Source: Pelagomonas calceolata
Taxonomy: Eukaryota; Sar; Pelagophyceae; Pelagomonadales; Pelagomonadaceae
DNA: 64,000 bases
Assembly (NCBI GenBank): GCA_918797485.1
Contig: CAKKNE010000003.1
Span: 1,178,001 to 1,242,000 of the forward strand
Direction: 5' to 3'
In this document: one piece after another, positions 51,816 to 61,552 of the stretch
Layout: each line of letters starts with the position of its first letter
Position numbering within the stretch: the stretch's first letter is position 1
Position numbers and translations under genes: made by a program
Notes under the pieces: model-generated
The model's database searches: none
Seen by the model: only the letters and a program-made list of their open reading frames with translations
Told to the model about the DNA's origin: nothing

Positions 51816-52742
51816 CTAGTCGCGCTTGCGCCTCTTCTTCTTGCGGCCGAAGAGACGTTGCAGGTTGTGCGCCAGCGCCTTCACGGCAAACGCCAGGAAG
51901 AGCGCGAGGAAAAGCGCGACGACTGGCGCCAGCACGAGCGCTCCGCCGAGCCCGCTCGCGCCGAGCCGCGTCGCGAAGTAGGCGAGGCGTTCGACCGTCC
52001 GCCACAGAAGGCCGCCCGAGCCATCACCATCAAGAAAACCGAGGCGGTTGAGGCGCTCCGCCGCCGACTTCTCGACCTCGGCGCATTCCCTCTCCGAGAG
52101 GCCCGAGCCGGCGCAGACCGCCTCCGTGATCGCGGGCAGTAAATCCGCCGCGTTCGGAGCCGTGCCCTTGTGCGCCGCGTCGTCGACCGCCGCGAGGATC
52201 GACGGCGTGTTCACGACGCGGTCGACCAGATCCGCGAAGCCTTCCGACTGCAGCATGTCGTCGAGCTGCGCGGACAGCTCCTCGTCGTCCGTGGTGCCGT
52301 CGCCGAGGCGCAGCTTCTCGTCCATCCCCAGCAAGCCGCCCGAGCCCTCCGCGCCGACGGCGAGCGACGTGACCATCTTGCGCATCGCCGGCGACTTGAG
52401 CATGCCCCGCGCGAGCTGGCCGAGCGACGGCGGCTCCTTCGTCAAACGCTCGCGCGCGAAGGCGTCGACGGCGCTCACGAAGCGCTCGAAGCGCGCCGCG
52501 TCGAGGCCCTCCTCTTCACTGTTCTCGGTCGCGTAGACCCACGACGCCGCGAACTCCTCGTCGGTGACCTGTTCTCTATATGCGCTGCGCTCGGCCCAGT
52601 CGAGCACGGCGTCGGCCGGCGCAATGACTTGTTCGAATTTCGCGAACTCGGCGCGCGCCTGCACGGCGAGCTCGTCGTCGACCTTGAGCTCCAGCACGTC
52701 GGCTGCTGCGAGCGCGAGCAGGAGCCAGCATATGCTGCCCAT
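51816..52742 (-). CDS. Predicted type I membrane protein, 308 aa
   Basis: Signal peptide MGSICWLLLALAAADV, a long acidic lumenal/extracellular region rich in helices (LVDRVVNTPSILAAVDDAAH) with an EF-hand-like LDGDGSGG, one membrane segment (ALVLAPVVALFLALFLAFAV) and a strongly basic cytosolic tail (FGRKKKRRKRD). Family not recognised. The start at 52742 is chosen because it opens the signal peptide. Convergent with the 51274 gene (29 bp between stops). Confidence 0.65.
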   Translation of the reverse strand: MGSICWLLLALAAADVLELKVDDELAVQARAEFAKFEQVIAPADAVLDWAERSAYREQVTDEEFAASWVYATENSEEEGLDAARFERFVSAVDAFARERLTKEPPSLGQLARGMLKSPAMRKMVTSLAVGAEGSGGLLGMDEKLRLGDGTTDDEELSAQLDDMLQSEGFADLVDRVVNTPSILAAVDDAAHKGTAPNAADLLPAITEAVCAGSGLSERECAEVEKSAAERLNRLGFLDGDGSGGLLWRTVERLAYFATRLGASGLGGALVLAPVVALFLALFLAFAVKALAHNLQRLFGRKKKRRKRD

Positions 52743-52843
52743 GCTTGCCAGAAGCGGGCAGCTTCCACTTATGCTGCCAGTTAGGCTGCAACCGGAGCTA
52801 AAAGGGCAGCACACCAGCATACACAAAAGTGAGGGCTGCTTGC

Positions 52844-52864
52844 CTAGTGTCTTACAACCGCTAG
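52844..52864 (-). promoter_or_regulatory. Intergenic CTAG motif, copy 8
   Basis: CTAGTGTCTTACAACCGCTAG. It lies in the 503-bp divergent promoter between the membrane protein (52742, minus) and the 53246 gene (plus). No other feature is seen in that gap. Confidence 0.65.
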
Positions 52865-53245
52865 TGACGGGAAATTATGCGAGTAAGGAAAGAAGAATGC
52901 GATACTCACGCGAGGCTTCCTTCGAGGCTTCCTGTCGTGGAGCTCCGGAGCCATTGTCTCAGCCATTCATTGCGTTGGTCCAATCCACTGGACACCGCAA
53001 AAACGCTCAGGTATGTAAATTCGTACCAGCGCGCGTTCTCTGGCAACGTCGCAAGCTAACAAGTCAAGATACGTCGCGTCGCCTGGCGAAAAAGCCCCCG
53101 ATTCTGAGCACAACACACGACTCTGTTGCAAAGCAAGGGCAATTAGCCACAAACGCGCGACACGAACGCGACAAACGCCGCGCGAGTGAGCCTCCACAAT
53201 TGCACGAAACGACGCGACAACGACAAACGACCGCGCAAGAGAGAA

Positions 53246-53987
53246 ATGAGCCGAGCCACGCGCGGCTCGGCGCGGCAAGCAGCGCGACGGCAGGCGGCCG
53301 AGGCGGCCGCGCCGGAGCCCGCCGCGGCGCCGGCGCCGCCCGTGAGCCTCGGCGAGCCCGTGACCTCGGGCATTGATCTGACGGGAACGTGGAAGCTCGA
53401 CATGACGCGATCCGAGCCCCTCGATCCCTACTTAAGGGCCATGGGCCTCGCCGACATGGCCGTCGCCGGCAACCGTGCACAAATCAAATTTCGCGGCGCT
53501 TCTCGAATCAGGACCAGCACGCCATCGACGCGACCTCTGCTCGACGACGTCACGTCGACGTGGGCACTCGACTCACTGGTTGATTTGCGCACAGGCGGGT
53601 AATCGCCAGAAGGAGGAAACCACCCCCACATTCTACGACATCCGCCAGACGACGACGACGCTGAGCCAGCGCAAGATCAACTGGTTCGGCGAGTCGTCGC
53701 GCCTCCTCGAGTTCGACCGGCCCCTGACGGAGCCCGGCGCGTCGAAGCTGACCAAGGTCTTCCTCGCGAGGCGCACGGCCGACGCCGTCACCATCTCGAC
53801 CGATTTGGGGCAGCGGCGCCAGCTCGTCGACACGCGGACCCTCGAGCGGACCTACGTCGACGGCGACACGATCAAGATGGAGCTCGTGCTCACGACGGCG
53901 CGCGGCGACACCGTGCGCATCACGCGCTACCTCGTCCGGTCGGCATTGCCCGCTGCGCCCGCGCCCGCGCCGGCCGCGCCCGGATAA
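53246..53987 (+). CDS. Lipocalin-like hypothetical protein, 203 aa, two exons
   Basis: Exon 1 is 53246-53464 and exon 2 is 53595-53987. After an Ala-rich N-terminus, GIDLTGTWKLDMTRSEPLDP opens a beta-rich domain (strands FYDIRQTTTTLSQ, TADAVTISTDLG, MELVLTTARGDTVRITRYL) whose GTWKLD start and regular strand spacing resemble lipocalin/fatty-acid-binding barrels. A ligand cannot be named. The intron is introner-derived. A GC donor restores MAVAGNRQKE exactly; a GT three bases upstream is also in frame and would drop one Val. No signal peptide, so probably cytosolic. Confidence 0.65.
53473..53594 (+). mobile_element. Introner element (GTGCACAAATC subfamily)
   Basis: Runs CCGTGCACAAATCAAATTTC to GGTTGATTTGCGCACAG, 122 bp, with CACGCCATCGACGCGACC inside. 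Flanks GCCGGCAA (53465-53472) and GCGGGTAA (53595-53602) match at 6 of 8. Confidence 0.88.
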
Positions 53988-54001
53988 ATCCCATGTTTAT
54001 A

Positions 54002-54688
54002 CTAGCTCTCCAACAAGGCCGCGACCCACGCGCGGTCGTCGTCCCGGAGCTCGTCCGACGCGACGAGCCAGACCAGGTCGTTCGATGCGACGGCCGCGGC
54101 CGTATCGGCACCACCAAGCGCGTCGAAGAGGTCCGGCGCGTCCCGCCGCCGCACCGTGTCGCCGGCTATGCGTCCGAAACTAGATGAGGGCGGCGTGCGC
54201 TCCGCACACAGGACTCTCCCGTCACCATCAACCAACGCGACGAAGGCCGCGTCGGGAAAGGCCGCGCGCACGGCGCCGCAGGCCCACGCCGCGTCGGCCG
54301 GCGCGCCTTCGGCGACGACGGGCGCGCCGCCGCGGTAGGCCGAAAGCTCGTCCTCCGCCTTGCTGGCGGGCAGCACATACGGCAAAACGACGCCCGCGCT
54401 CGCGAAGGCCGCGACGCACTCGGACACGCGCACGGCCAGCGGCGCGTCTCCGGAGGTCGCGATCGAGAGGCCCGAGAGCACGAGCAACCCGCCCCCCAGC
54501 GCGATGCGCAGCTTCGCGCCCTCGAGGCCGGGAATGAAGAAGCCGCCGCCCCGCTCGATGGCCGCGCTCGGTCGTATGTAAAAGCCCTTCGCCTGCTTGC
54601 CGATGTCGTCCTCGCTTCTTTTGGCGTGCAGGCGCGTGCTGAGTGGCCGCAGGGCGGTCGCTGCTACTGCGAGCGCTACGAGTTTCAT
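54002..54688 (-). CDS. CCB2/CCB4-like cytochrome b6f haem-assembly factor, 228 aa
   Basis: Complex C biogenesis factors attach haem c(i) to cytochrome b6 in the thylakoid membrane. The segment GFYIRPSAAIERGGGFFIPG followed by LEGAKLRIALGGGLLVLSGLS is the characteristic start of the CCB2/CCB4 family, with a membrane segment, then a second hydrophobic segment (VAAFASAGVVLPYVLPA) and a globular C-terminal part (FVALVDGDGRVLCAERTPP). The leader MKLVALAVAATALRPLSTRL suits plastid import. Which of the two paralogues it is cannot be settled by eye. It converges with the lipocalin-like gene, 14 bp apart. Confidence 0.78.
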   Translation of the reverse strand: MKLVALAVAATALRPLSTRLHAKRSEDDIGKQAKGFYIRPSAAIERGGGFFIPGLEGAKLRIALGGGLLVLSGLSIATSGDAPLAVRVSECVAAFASAGVVLPYVLPASKAEDELSAYRGGAPVVAEGAPADAAWACGAVRAAFPDAAFVALVDGDGRVLCAERTPPSSSFGRIAGDTVRRRDAPDLFDALGGADTAAAVASNDLVWLVASDELRDDDRAWVAALLES

Positions 54689-55006
54689 TTTTTATCACGC
54701 GTTTCGTCGATCGCGCCGCTGTGCTGGAGGAGGCTGCAGGCTGCTCTCTCTCTGTGTTTTGTGCACAGTGTGTGTTGTGCTTTTGGCTTCAACGCTTCGA
54801 CGGCGTTGGTGCTGTTTCAGTTATGATTGATTCCTATCAATACGCTCGTGTGGACGGTCTGCGGGCGTGGCACTCAGCGCTTGGTGCTGCTGCAGCAGCC
54901 TGAGGCTGAGCTCGCAGAGCCCTGGCTTGGGTCCTACTGGTCCCTTGCGGAGGTTCGGACGGGTGTGAGGACCCAGACCACTCGTTCGGGAAGCAAAATT
55001 CAAATG

Positions 55007-55027
55007 CTAGTGCCTCTCCACCGCTAG
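55007..55027 (-). promoter_or_regulatory. Intergenic CTAG motif, diverged copy 9
   Basis: CTAGTGCCTCTCCACCGCTAG. Both ends match the consensus, the centre does not. It sits in the 678-bp divergent promoter of the CCB-like gene (54688) and RFC3 (55367), 340 bp upstream of RFC3. Confidence 0.45.
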
Positions 55028-55244
55028 CTGCATCTCCGCCGCGCCCCACCGATTTTGAAATTACTGGGCAACGCGGGACTGCCACAGCACGTCACTTGGA
55101 CAGCACTGGTCAATTTGCCTTCTGTAGCCGTGCGCGTAAAATCCAGCGCCCGAGACGCGCGCAAATTGCCTCAGCACTCAAATTCGACTCGAGGAGTGCC
55201 AGCCCGCTCGCCGCGCGGCGCACGAAACAACGCAGGAGTATTAC

Positions 55245-55320
55245 GCCATCGCCGCGCGCGCGCAAAATACAGACGACGCCATCGCCGCGCAAAATACAGA
55301 CGCGCGCCATCGCCGCGCCA
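55245..55320. repeat. Tandem repeat containing the introner core, upstream of RFC3
   Basis: Three copies of CGCCATCGCCGCGC separated by (G/C)AAAATACAGACG spacers, unit about 27 bp, ending 47 bp before the RFC3 start. The same CGCCATCG(A/C)CGCG core is found inside introners. Confidence 0.7.
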
Positions 55321-55366
55321 CCGTGCCACCGCACACACGCGAGCCGCCGCCCGCAGGCCGTCCACG

Positions 55367-56437
55367 ATGCTCTGGGTCGACAAGCACCGGCCGACGGCCT
55401 TGGAGAAGTTGAGCTACCATGCGGAGCTCGGCGAGCGGTTGGGTTCTATGGCCGAGGACGGGGACATTCCTCATCTGTTGTTTTACGGGCCGTCGGGCGC
55501 GGGCAAGAAGACGCGCGTCCAATGTTTGCTGAAGGCTTTATATGGTGCCGGTGCCGAGAAGCAGCGCCTCGAACATAGGGAGTTCAAAACGCCGACGAAC
55601 AAAACGATCGAGGTCACTACCGTAGCTTCGAACTACCACATCGAGATGAACCCTTCGGACGCGGGCAACAACGACCGCTTCGTCGTGCAGGAGGTCATCA
55701 AGGAGATCGCGCAGTCCGGTTCGGTGCTCGCCAAGACGGGCGCGCAGAAGAAGGGCCCCGCGTTCAAGGTTATTCTGATGGTGGAAGTGGACCGGCTCTC
55801 GAGACAAGCGCAGGCCGGCTTAAGGAGGACCATGGAGAAATCGTCGTCGGCTTGTAGACTCGTGATGATCTGCACGAACCCTTCCAAAGTTATTGATCCT
55901 ATAAGATCGAGATGCCTGGGCATTCGCATCGCGGCTCCCTCCGAGGAGGAGATCGTAGGTGTCTTACACGAGGTCTGCGAGAAGGAGCGCCTCACGTTGC
56001 CCGACGAGCTCGCCGCGCGCATCGCCAAGTCCTCGGGCCGGAACCTGAGAAGGGCGATTCTAGCCTTAGAGGAGTGCAAGGTGGCCCAATACCCATTCAA
56101 TCCATCAATGCCGGTGCCCCAGCCCGACTGGGAGGTCTACATCAAGGCCATCGCCCAGGATATATGTAGGGAGCAGTCGCCGGCGCGCCTCGTCGCGACG
56201 CGCGACAAGTTGTATGAGTTATTGGCCAAGTGCATCCCCGCGGACGTCATCCTCAAGGAGCTCTGCGCGGAGCTCGTCTCGAAATTAGATGACGAGCTCA
56301 AGCCCCAGGTCATGGCCTGCGCGGCCTTCTACGAGCACCGCGTCCAGCAGGGCTCCAAGGAGATCTTCCACCTCGAGGCCTTCGTGGCCAAGTTCATGGT
56401 GATCTACAAGAAGTTCATGGACGCGATGTTCGCGTAG
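55367..56437 (+). CDS. RFC3: Replication factor C subunit 3 (clamp loader small subunit), 356 aa
   Basis: Part of the five-subunit ATPase that loads PCNA at replication forks. Starts MLWVDKHRPTALEKLSYH; Walker A-like FYGPSGAGKKTR; then TVASNYHIEMNPSDAGNNDR, VILMVEVDRLSRQAQAGLRR (Walker B/sensor region), ICTNPSKVIDPIRSRCLGIR (SRC motif) and a C-terminal collar domain ending FVAKFMVIYKKFMDAMF. The Walker A is GPSGAGKK, and VEVD replaces the usual DExD, both as in RFC3 subunits. Normal length, single exon. Confidence 0.95.
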   Translation: MLWVDKHRPTALEKLSYHAELGERLGSMAEDGDIPHLLFYGPSGAGKKTRVQCLLKALYGAGAEKQRLEHREFKTPTNKTIEVTTVASNYHIEMNPSDAGNNDRFVVQEVIKEIAQSGSVLAKTGAQKKGPAFKVILMVEVDRLSRQAQAGLRRTMEKSSSACRLVMICTNPSKVIDPIRSRCLGIRIAAPSEEEIVGVLHEVCEKERLTLPDELAARIAKSSGRNLRRAILALEECKVAQYPFNPSMPVPQPDWEVYIKAIAQDICREQSPARLVATRDKLYELLAKCIPADVILKELCAELVSKLDDELKPQVMACAAFYEHRVQQGSKEIFHLEAFVAKFMVIYKKFMDAMFA

Positions 56438-56506
56438 TCGTGGCGCTTCGGGTAAATTATGTTTCGCTTTCTTAGGCTCGATACTTGCCGTCCGACACCG
56501 CGTCGG

Positions 56507-56706
56507 CTAGCGACGGGGCGGAGTCCGGCATGGATCGGATGGCGGCGGCGTTTCGCGGGCGCCGAGCGCGGCTCGCGCGTCTCGCAGGGATAGCTCAATG
56601 TCCACTGTGTGCGGGTGCGCACTCCCGAACACGCGTCGCGCGGTCCGTTCGACCCCGTCGAGCGTCGTCACGGCCTCGCGGAGATCGTTGAGCGTGGCGG
56701 CGGGGT
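56507..56706 (-). pseudogene. C-terminal fragment of a TPR/kinesin-light-chain-like protein
   Basis: The frame reads [40 protein letters not shown] and DARAALGARETPPPSDP before a stop. This is the typical tail of kinesin-light-chain-like TPR proteins that are abundant in pelagophytes. No start or preceding repeats are present; the frame adjoins the scrambled histone sequence. Confidence 0.55.
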
Positions 56707-56713
56707 CCGTGTA

Positions 56714-57015
56714 TGGATCTCGCGGGACGAGAGCGTCTTCTTCTTGCTGTAGCGGCAGAGCTTGGACGCCTCGAGCGCGATGCGCTCGAATATGTCGTTA
56801 ATGAACGAGTTCATGATGCTCATGCCCTTCTTGGAGATGCCCGTGTCGGGGTGGACTTGCTTGAGGACTCGGTAGATGTACGTAAGAAGAAGACGCTCTC
56901 GTCCCGCGAGATCCAAACGTCTGTCCGCCTCATGCTCCCCGGCGAGTTAAGCAAACACGCTGTCTCCGAGGGCACCAAGGCTGTCACCAAGTTCGAGTCC
57001 GCCTCGTCCAACTAA
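56714..57015. pseudogene. Scrambled histone H2B with inverted central segment
   Basis: The minus strand (about 56880-56714) reads the H2B core: [40 protein letters not shown], then [11 protein letters not shown]. The plus strand (56884-57015) reads the H2B end: [40 protein letters not shown] and a stop. The shared [10 protein letters not shown] sequence forms a perfect 32-bp inverted repeat (56714-56745 and 56884-56915). No single frame encodes H2B and the N-terminal tail is missing, so this is a fold-back inverted duplication of a histone gene, probably not functional. Confidence 0.8.
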
Positions 57016-57193
57016 ACGATCACAAGGCTGGACCAGTGTGCTTGCACACGTCAGAGTCCAGTCGATCATCCTACCCGGTTTTTCCAAAAACCACCCCTCC
57101 ACACGAAGCAATGCCACAAATATAAATAGATCACAACTCCTACCCGTTTTCAAACCCCTTTCAACAAACGAATCAATACCAACACACTTATTA

Positions 57194-60100
57194 CTATGTA
57201 GACCCCGTAGAATCACGACCACTATCCCCACCAGCACTCTTCCGCGCCAGCTCCGCCAACCGCCGACTCCGCGGCGCCACGGGAGCCAAGCCACCACTCG
57301 TAACCGGCTTCGCCGACGCGACGCGGCGGACCGTAGGCCGCGAGGAAGACGCCGCGGCCGCGGAAGCAGACAACGTCTTGGCCACTTCTTTGGTGGACAG
57401 CGACTTGCGCCTTGATAAACCGTGCTGCCGCAGCTCCTCGCGCCGCAGCCGCGCTTCCTCCTCGTCCGACAACTTCTTGAGCACCGGCGCGCGTTCGGCG
57501 CGCTCGATCGCGGGCCAGGGATCGAACGGACCCCGCACCAACCGCCCGCGCGGCTCCTCGGCGAACACATGCTTCAGGACGCGTTCATCATCTTCAGTGA
57601 CGTCGTCTTCCTCATCATCATAGATGCCGGCCTTCGCGAGAGCGCGCTTGCGCAAAGCCGCGACGTCGCGCGCGTCTGCTAAGGCGTCGCCATCACACAA
57701 GGAATGCCGCTCTACTAACTTGCGCAGAGCCGCATCTTCACTCTCCGTAGGATGGGCGTTGTCCACGGCCTTGGCAGCTCGTAAATAATCAGCTCTCGCA
57801 CCTTGGACGTCATTACCGAGTTCCTTCGAGGTGGCCTTGTAGGCGTCGTCGGCCTCGCGCGCTAGATCTCTCAGCAATTGCCGCCCGTACTGCTGCTGGA
57901 GGTACTCGGAGCGAGAGTCCGCGAACGCGGCGTCGCGCTCGTCCCGTCTTTCCTCCAAGGCAGCCTCTAATGTAGCGACTTTCTTCTTGCGCTCGTCCCG
58001 ACGTTTCTTGAGGGTCTTGTGCTTCTGCGCCGTCTCCTCCAATTGAGCCTTGGACGGGTAGTAGTACGCCGGGTGGCGCCGCTGCTTCGCTGGTAAGGGT
58101 GGTAATTGCTGCGTCCTCCTTTGACCCGTGGCGCCGTCCCAGCCGGCGTTGACGCGGTCGCCCCGTTCGCGAGCTACTAATTCTCTCAGTCTCTCAACCA
58201 ACTGCCGCCGCCACGCCGCCTTCGCGCCGGACGAGTCCAGTTGGAACTTCTCGGGACCTGCGTGGAGATCAAAATTTCACGGCGCGTTCACGCCAGCTCG
58301 ATGGCGTGGCGATGCCGGTTCCTCGCCGCTCGACGGAGCCAGCACGGTGCACCCGACGCACTGGTTGATTTCCACACAGCTCGGGACACGCCGCGTAGAT
58401 CGCCCTAAGCTCGACGACGTCGTAATCGCCCAAATTGCGGAACGAGTCCGCGCCGGCGCCGGCCAGAAAGTTCTGGGTGGCGACGTCGTCAGGGTGCGCC
58501 TGGACCCAGTGGAGCGGCCGCGCGTTCTTCAACCTCTCGGCGAGAGCATACGTGTAGCAGCCGCCCCAGGCCGCCGCAATCGCGAGAGCCTTCTTGTCGG
58601 AGACGGGGGGCTCCTCCGTGGTGTCGCCCTCGGCCTCGCGCTTCCGCCGCTTCGCCTGGGCCGCCGCCTGGGCGACGACGCGCGCCGCGCGGTGCCGCAG
58701 GCCTTCCACGGTGTCGCCCTTGATGTCCGGTGGGACGAGCGTCCTTATTAATGCCAGGGCCGCCGCATTTGCAGCTTCTTCTCTCCGACTCCACTCCCTT
58801 TCTTCTTCAGCTAGCTTGGCGGCGCGATTCGGCGCGTCGCGTTCGCGGGCCCTCCACACGTCCAGCGCGCCTTCGACATCCCGCAAATTCGTCCTGAGTC
58901 GATCGCCTTCCCGCCTTGCTTCTTTGGCTGTCTCTCGTAGCAGAGCTAAAGCGGCCGAGGCGGCCGCGGCGGCGGCGTCGCATTTCAGGATCGTCGCGGA
59001 GGCCCTGCGAGCTTTACCAGCGTGCGACTGGTCGTCGTCGTTTTCGTCCTGCAACGCGTCGACGACGGGCGCCGTGCACGTCTCAACAATCCCAAACTCG
59101 GGCAGCTGGACGGGCAAGCGTGCAGCGTCCGCGGCGGCCCGACTTCGCGCTTTCACGAGCGCCGCTTTCGCGGAAGCGAGGGTCTTGGGCTTCTTCTTGC
59201 GCGGCGCGGACAGCGCGGCCCCGAGGCCGCCGCGGCCCCGCCCGCGGCCCGCGATGGCCGCGAGCAGGCCGCCGGGCGGCGCCGCGCCGCGGCCGCGGCC
59301 CGGAGGGCCGCCGCGGCCGCGGCCGGCGATCGCCGCCAGCAGGCCGCCCGCCATGGGATTGCCCTTGCCCTTGCCTTTGCCAAAGGGATTCGGCGGCCGC
59401 GCCGGCTCCTCGCCTTGCTCCGAGAAGCGGCGCTTCGAGGGATCAACCTGTGTGGACAGCGTGTCGCGTCGATGGCGTCGAGGTGGATTAGATCGGCGCG
59501 CAGGAACCGTCTCAGACTGAAGGCAATATCAGGACGCCGAGGCGGACCGGCTGGGCGGCATCAGGCGCGTCACTAGTATCTTCCGCGTCGCGCGGGAGCG
59601 TCGCCGCCGCGTCGCGCTCTTGTGAATCGTCGTCAACATCAAAAGCTTCGTGGTCACCAACACTTCGAACCGAGTCCTCGCGCGCCATGCTTTGTTTTTC
59701 TTTCACAGGAGACGTCGCCAGAGCGCGCTGAGCGGCGTGCGCCGCCGATTCACGCGAAAACTCCTGAGCAGCAGTACCTCGTGTTACGGAAGACGCCTCG
59801 ACCACGTCCTCCAAAGCCCTCAAAACAGCTACATCATCAGCTAGTTTAGCGACCTGGTCGCACCGCGACTCGTCCCACATCAATCGATCGTAGTCGCCCT
59901 CGGCCTTTTCGCGTTCCGCCTTCGCTAAACCATATGGATCTGCCGTCTCGGTCGACGCGAGCTTCCACTCGAGCTCGTCGTCGTTCAAGCCCGCATGTGC
60001 CTGCAACAACGCCAGCTTCTTCTCGAGGTCCGCGGCGTACTCCGAAATCTCCTCGGGCCGCCTCGCGGACGATGAGGAGGACCGTTTGTCCTCATCACTA

Positions 60101-61197
60101 CCTTCATCCACCACTTTCGGCCGGCCCATGAGGCGCTTCTTGATGCCCTTGGCGCCGCTCGCGAACATCTTCTTGAGCGACTTGCGCTTGGGCGCGGGTC
60201 TATCAGGAGACCTAGCCTCGTCTTCCGTCTCCCATTTGCTCGATGTTGCTGATAATGCGGAGACGGGTTGTACAACGGAAGATGTTGGAGGTGTGACCTC
60301 CTCCCGCAAGACGAGGGGGGCCTTGTGGTCTTCACCATCATCGCTGTGACCGTCGCCTTCTTGATCTCTAGCGTCGGCCTCGGCCCGGTTCAGGGCCGCG
60401 TCGTCGTCGTCGGGTGTAGCGGCGGCTTTCGCGGGCGCCGGCGACGGGGCGCGCGCTTGCGCGGGCGGCGGCGACGGCGCATCCTTCGGCGACGGCGCCG
60501 GGGCGTCGCCGTCGCTGTCGTCGCCCTCTTCGTCAAAGGCCGGCGGCGACGGCGCGCGCGCGGTTTTTGCAGGAGAAAGAGCGTCCACAACCTGAGAAAC
60601 AGCTTGATTTACTTTCGCGGCGGCCTCCTCGATGACCGAAGGCGGCCGCGGGTCGTCGATGAGGTCCTCGATCGACTCCATGATTTCTGCATCGCTCTTC
60701 TCGGCTATAGGCTCCGACGGAGAAGGCGCGGCGGCCGGCGCGGGCGCCTCGTCCTCACTATCCGACGACGAGTCCCGCAGCAGCTCCGCCAAGCGCTTCT
60801 TCGCGTCCGCCCCTACGCCGGCCGCCGCGTCGCGCGCATGTAATCTGGTTGCAGCCGTGCAGTTCATGAGGGGCGACGGCGGGCTTTGAGGCGACGCATC
60901 CAACATACGCTGCAGCGCCGCCGTCGCCGTCGCGGCGCGCTCTTGAAAGCTCGGCGGCGTCGGCGGGAAGGGGTCCGTGTCGGTGCCGTCTCCCTCAGGA
61001 CTCCGCGGCGGCGTCGCCGGCGGCTTGATGGACTCGTGCGTCCACGGCTCGTCACTCGCACCGAAGAGCGGCGACGCGGCCCTCACGAACGCGTCGACGT
61101 CGTCGCCGTCCGCGCCGGGGTCCTCAGCTTGATCGGTGTCCGACGCGAGCAGTTCTTTCAGGGTTGCATTCGTGGCGGTGCCGAAGCCGCGCAGCAT
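57194..61197 (-). CDS. Large unknown protein, 1267 aa, three exons joined by two introners
   Basis: Exons are 61197-59518, 59447-58388 and 58257-57194 (phases 0 and 1). The first exon is mostly disordered: Ala/Pro/Asp/Ser-rich repeats, a lysine-rich nuclear-type signal (KRKSLKKMFASGAKGIKKRL) and one helical stretch (EISEYAADLEKKLALLQAHA). Exon 2 starts VDPSKRRFSEQGEEPARPPN, has two GLLAAIAGRGRG repeats, then coiled coil. The junction to exon 3 restores a conserved-looking block, VVELRAIYAACPEKFQLD. Exon 3 is highly charged coiled coil (KKRRDERKKKVATLEAALEE). No enzyme domain seen. The two splices make one frame out of what otherwise looks like three separate genes. Confidence 0.7.
58258..58379 (-). 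mobile_element. Introner element with perfect 8-bp target-site duplication
   Basis: 122-bp element running CTGCGTGGAGATCAAAATTTC to GGTTGATTTCCACACAG on the plus strand, flanked by identical CTCGGGAC copies (58250-58257 and 58380-58387). On the coding strand the upstream copy GTCCCGAG supplies the GT donor; intron 58258-58387. Splicing restores TGT CCC GAG AAG exactly. Confidence 0.92.
59448..59517 (-). mobile_element. Introner-like intron 1 of the 1267-aa protein gene
   Basis: Plus-strand start CTGTGTGGACAGCG with GTCGCGTCGATGGCGTCGAGG inside, 70 bp. The far end has eroded and flanks match poorly (GGATCAAC against TCTCAGAC). Donor GTCTGA, acceptor CCACACAG, phase 0. Confidence 0.72.
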
Positions 61198-61552
61198 CGC
61201 TTCACTAATGCGGCACGCGGCGTCGCGCTGCCAAATATAAGCTTCACGTGTGCGGCACGCGGCGTCGCGCTGCTAAATAATAATGTGTGCAGCACTCAGT
61301 GTTCAGTGTTGGCTGGCTGCCGCGCCGCTGCGTCCGCGGTCGAAGCGCTGCAATCAAACGCGGTGCAGTCGGCAGGAACACGTGCGTACGCTTCCGCCCG
61401 CCTCGTTTTAAGCGCTGGGACCAACAACAACAAATGCCGAGGCTGGAGGCCTCATAGATGGAGGTCGCAAGCCATGTCCAAAAGCACACCAGCAGCCGTG
61501 GAGTGACGCCTTCGAGGGCGTGGAAGGCGACGGCGCGACGCGTCCGGGCCGT

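Noticed and set aside
55245-55320. CRISPR-like direct repeats
   Set aside because: Only three short units with near-identical spacers in a eukaryotic promoter; this is a simple tandem repeat.
7786-59517. An autonomous transposase driving the introners
   Set aside because: No frame in the window resembles a transposase, integrase or reverse transcriptase; any driver must lie elsewhere.
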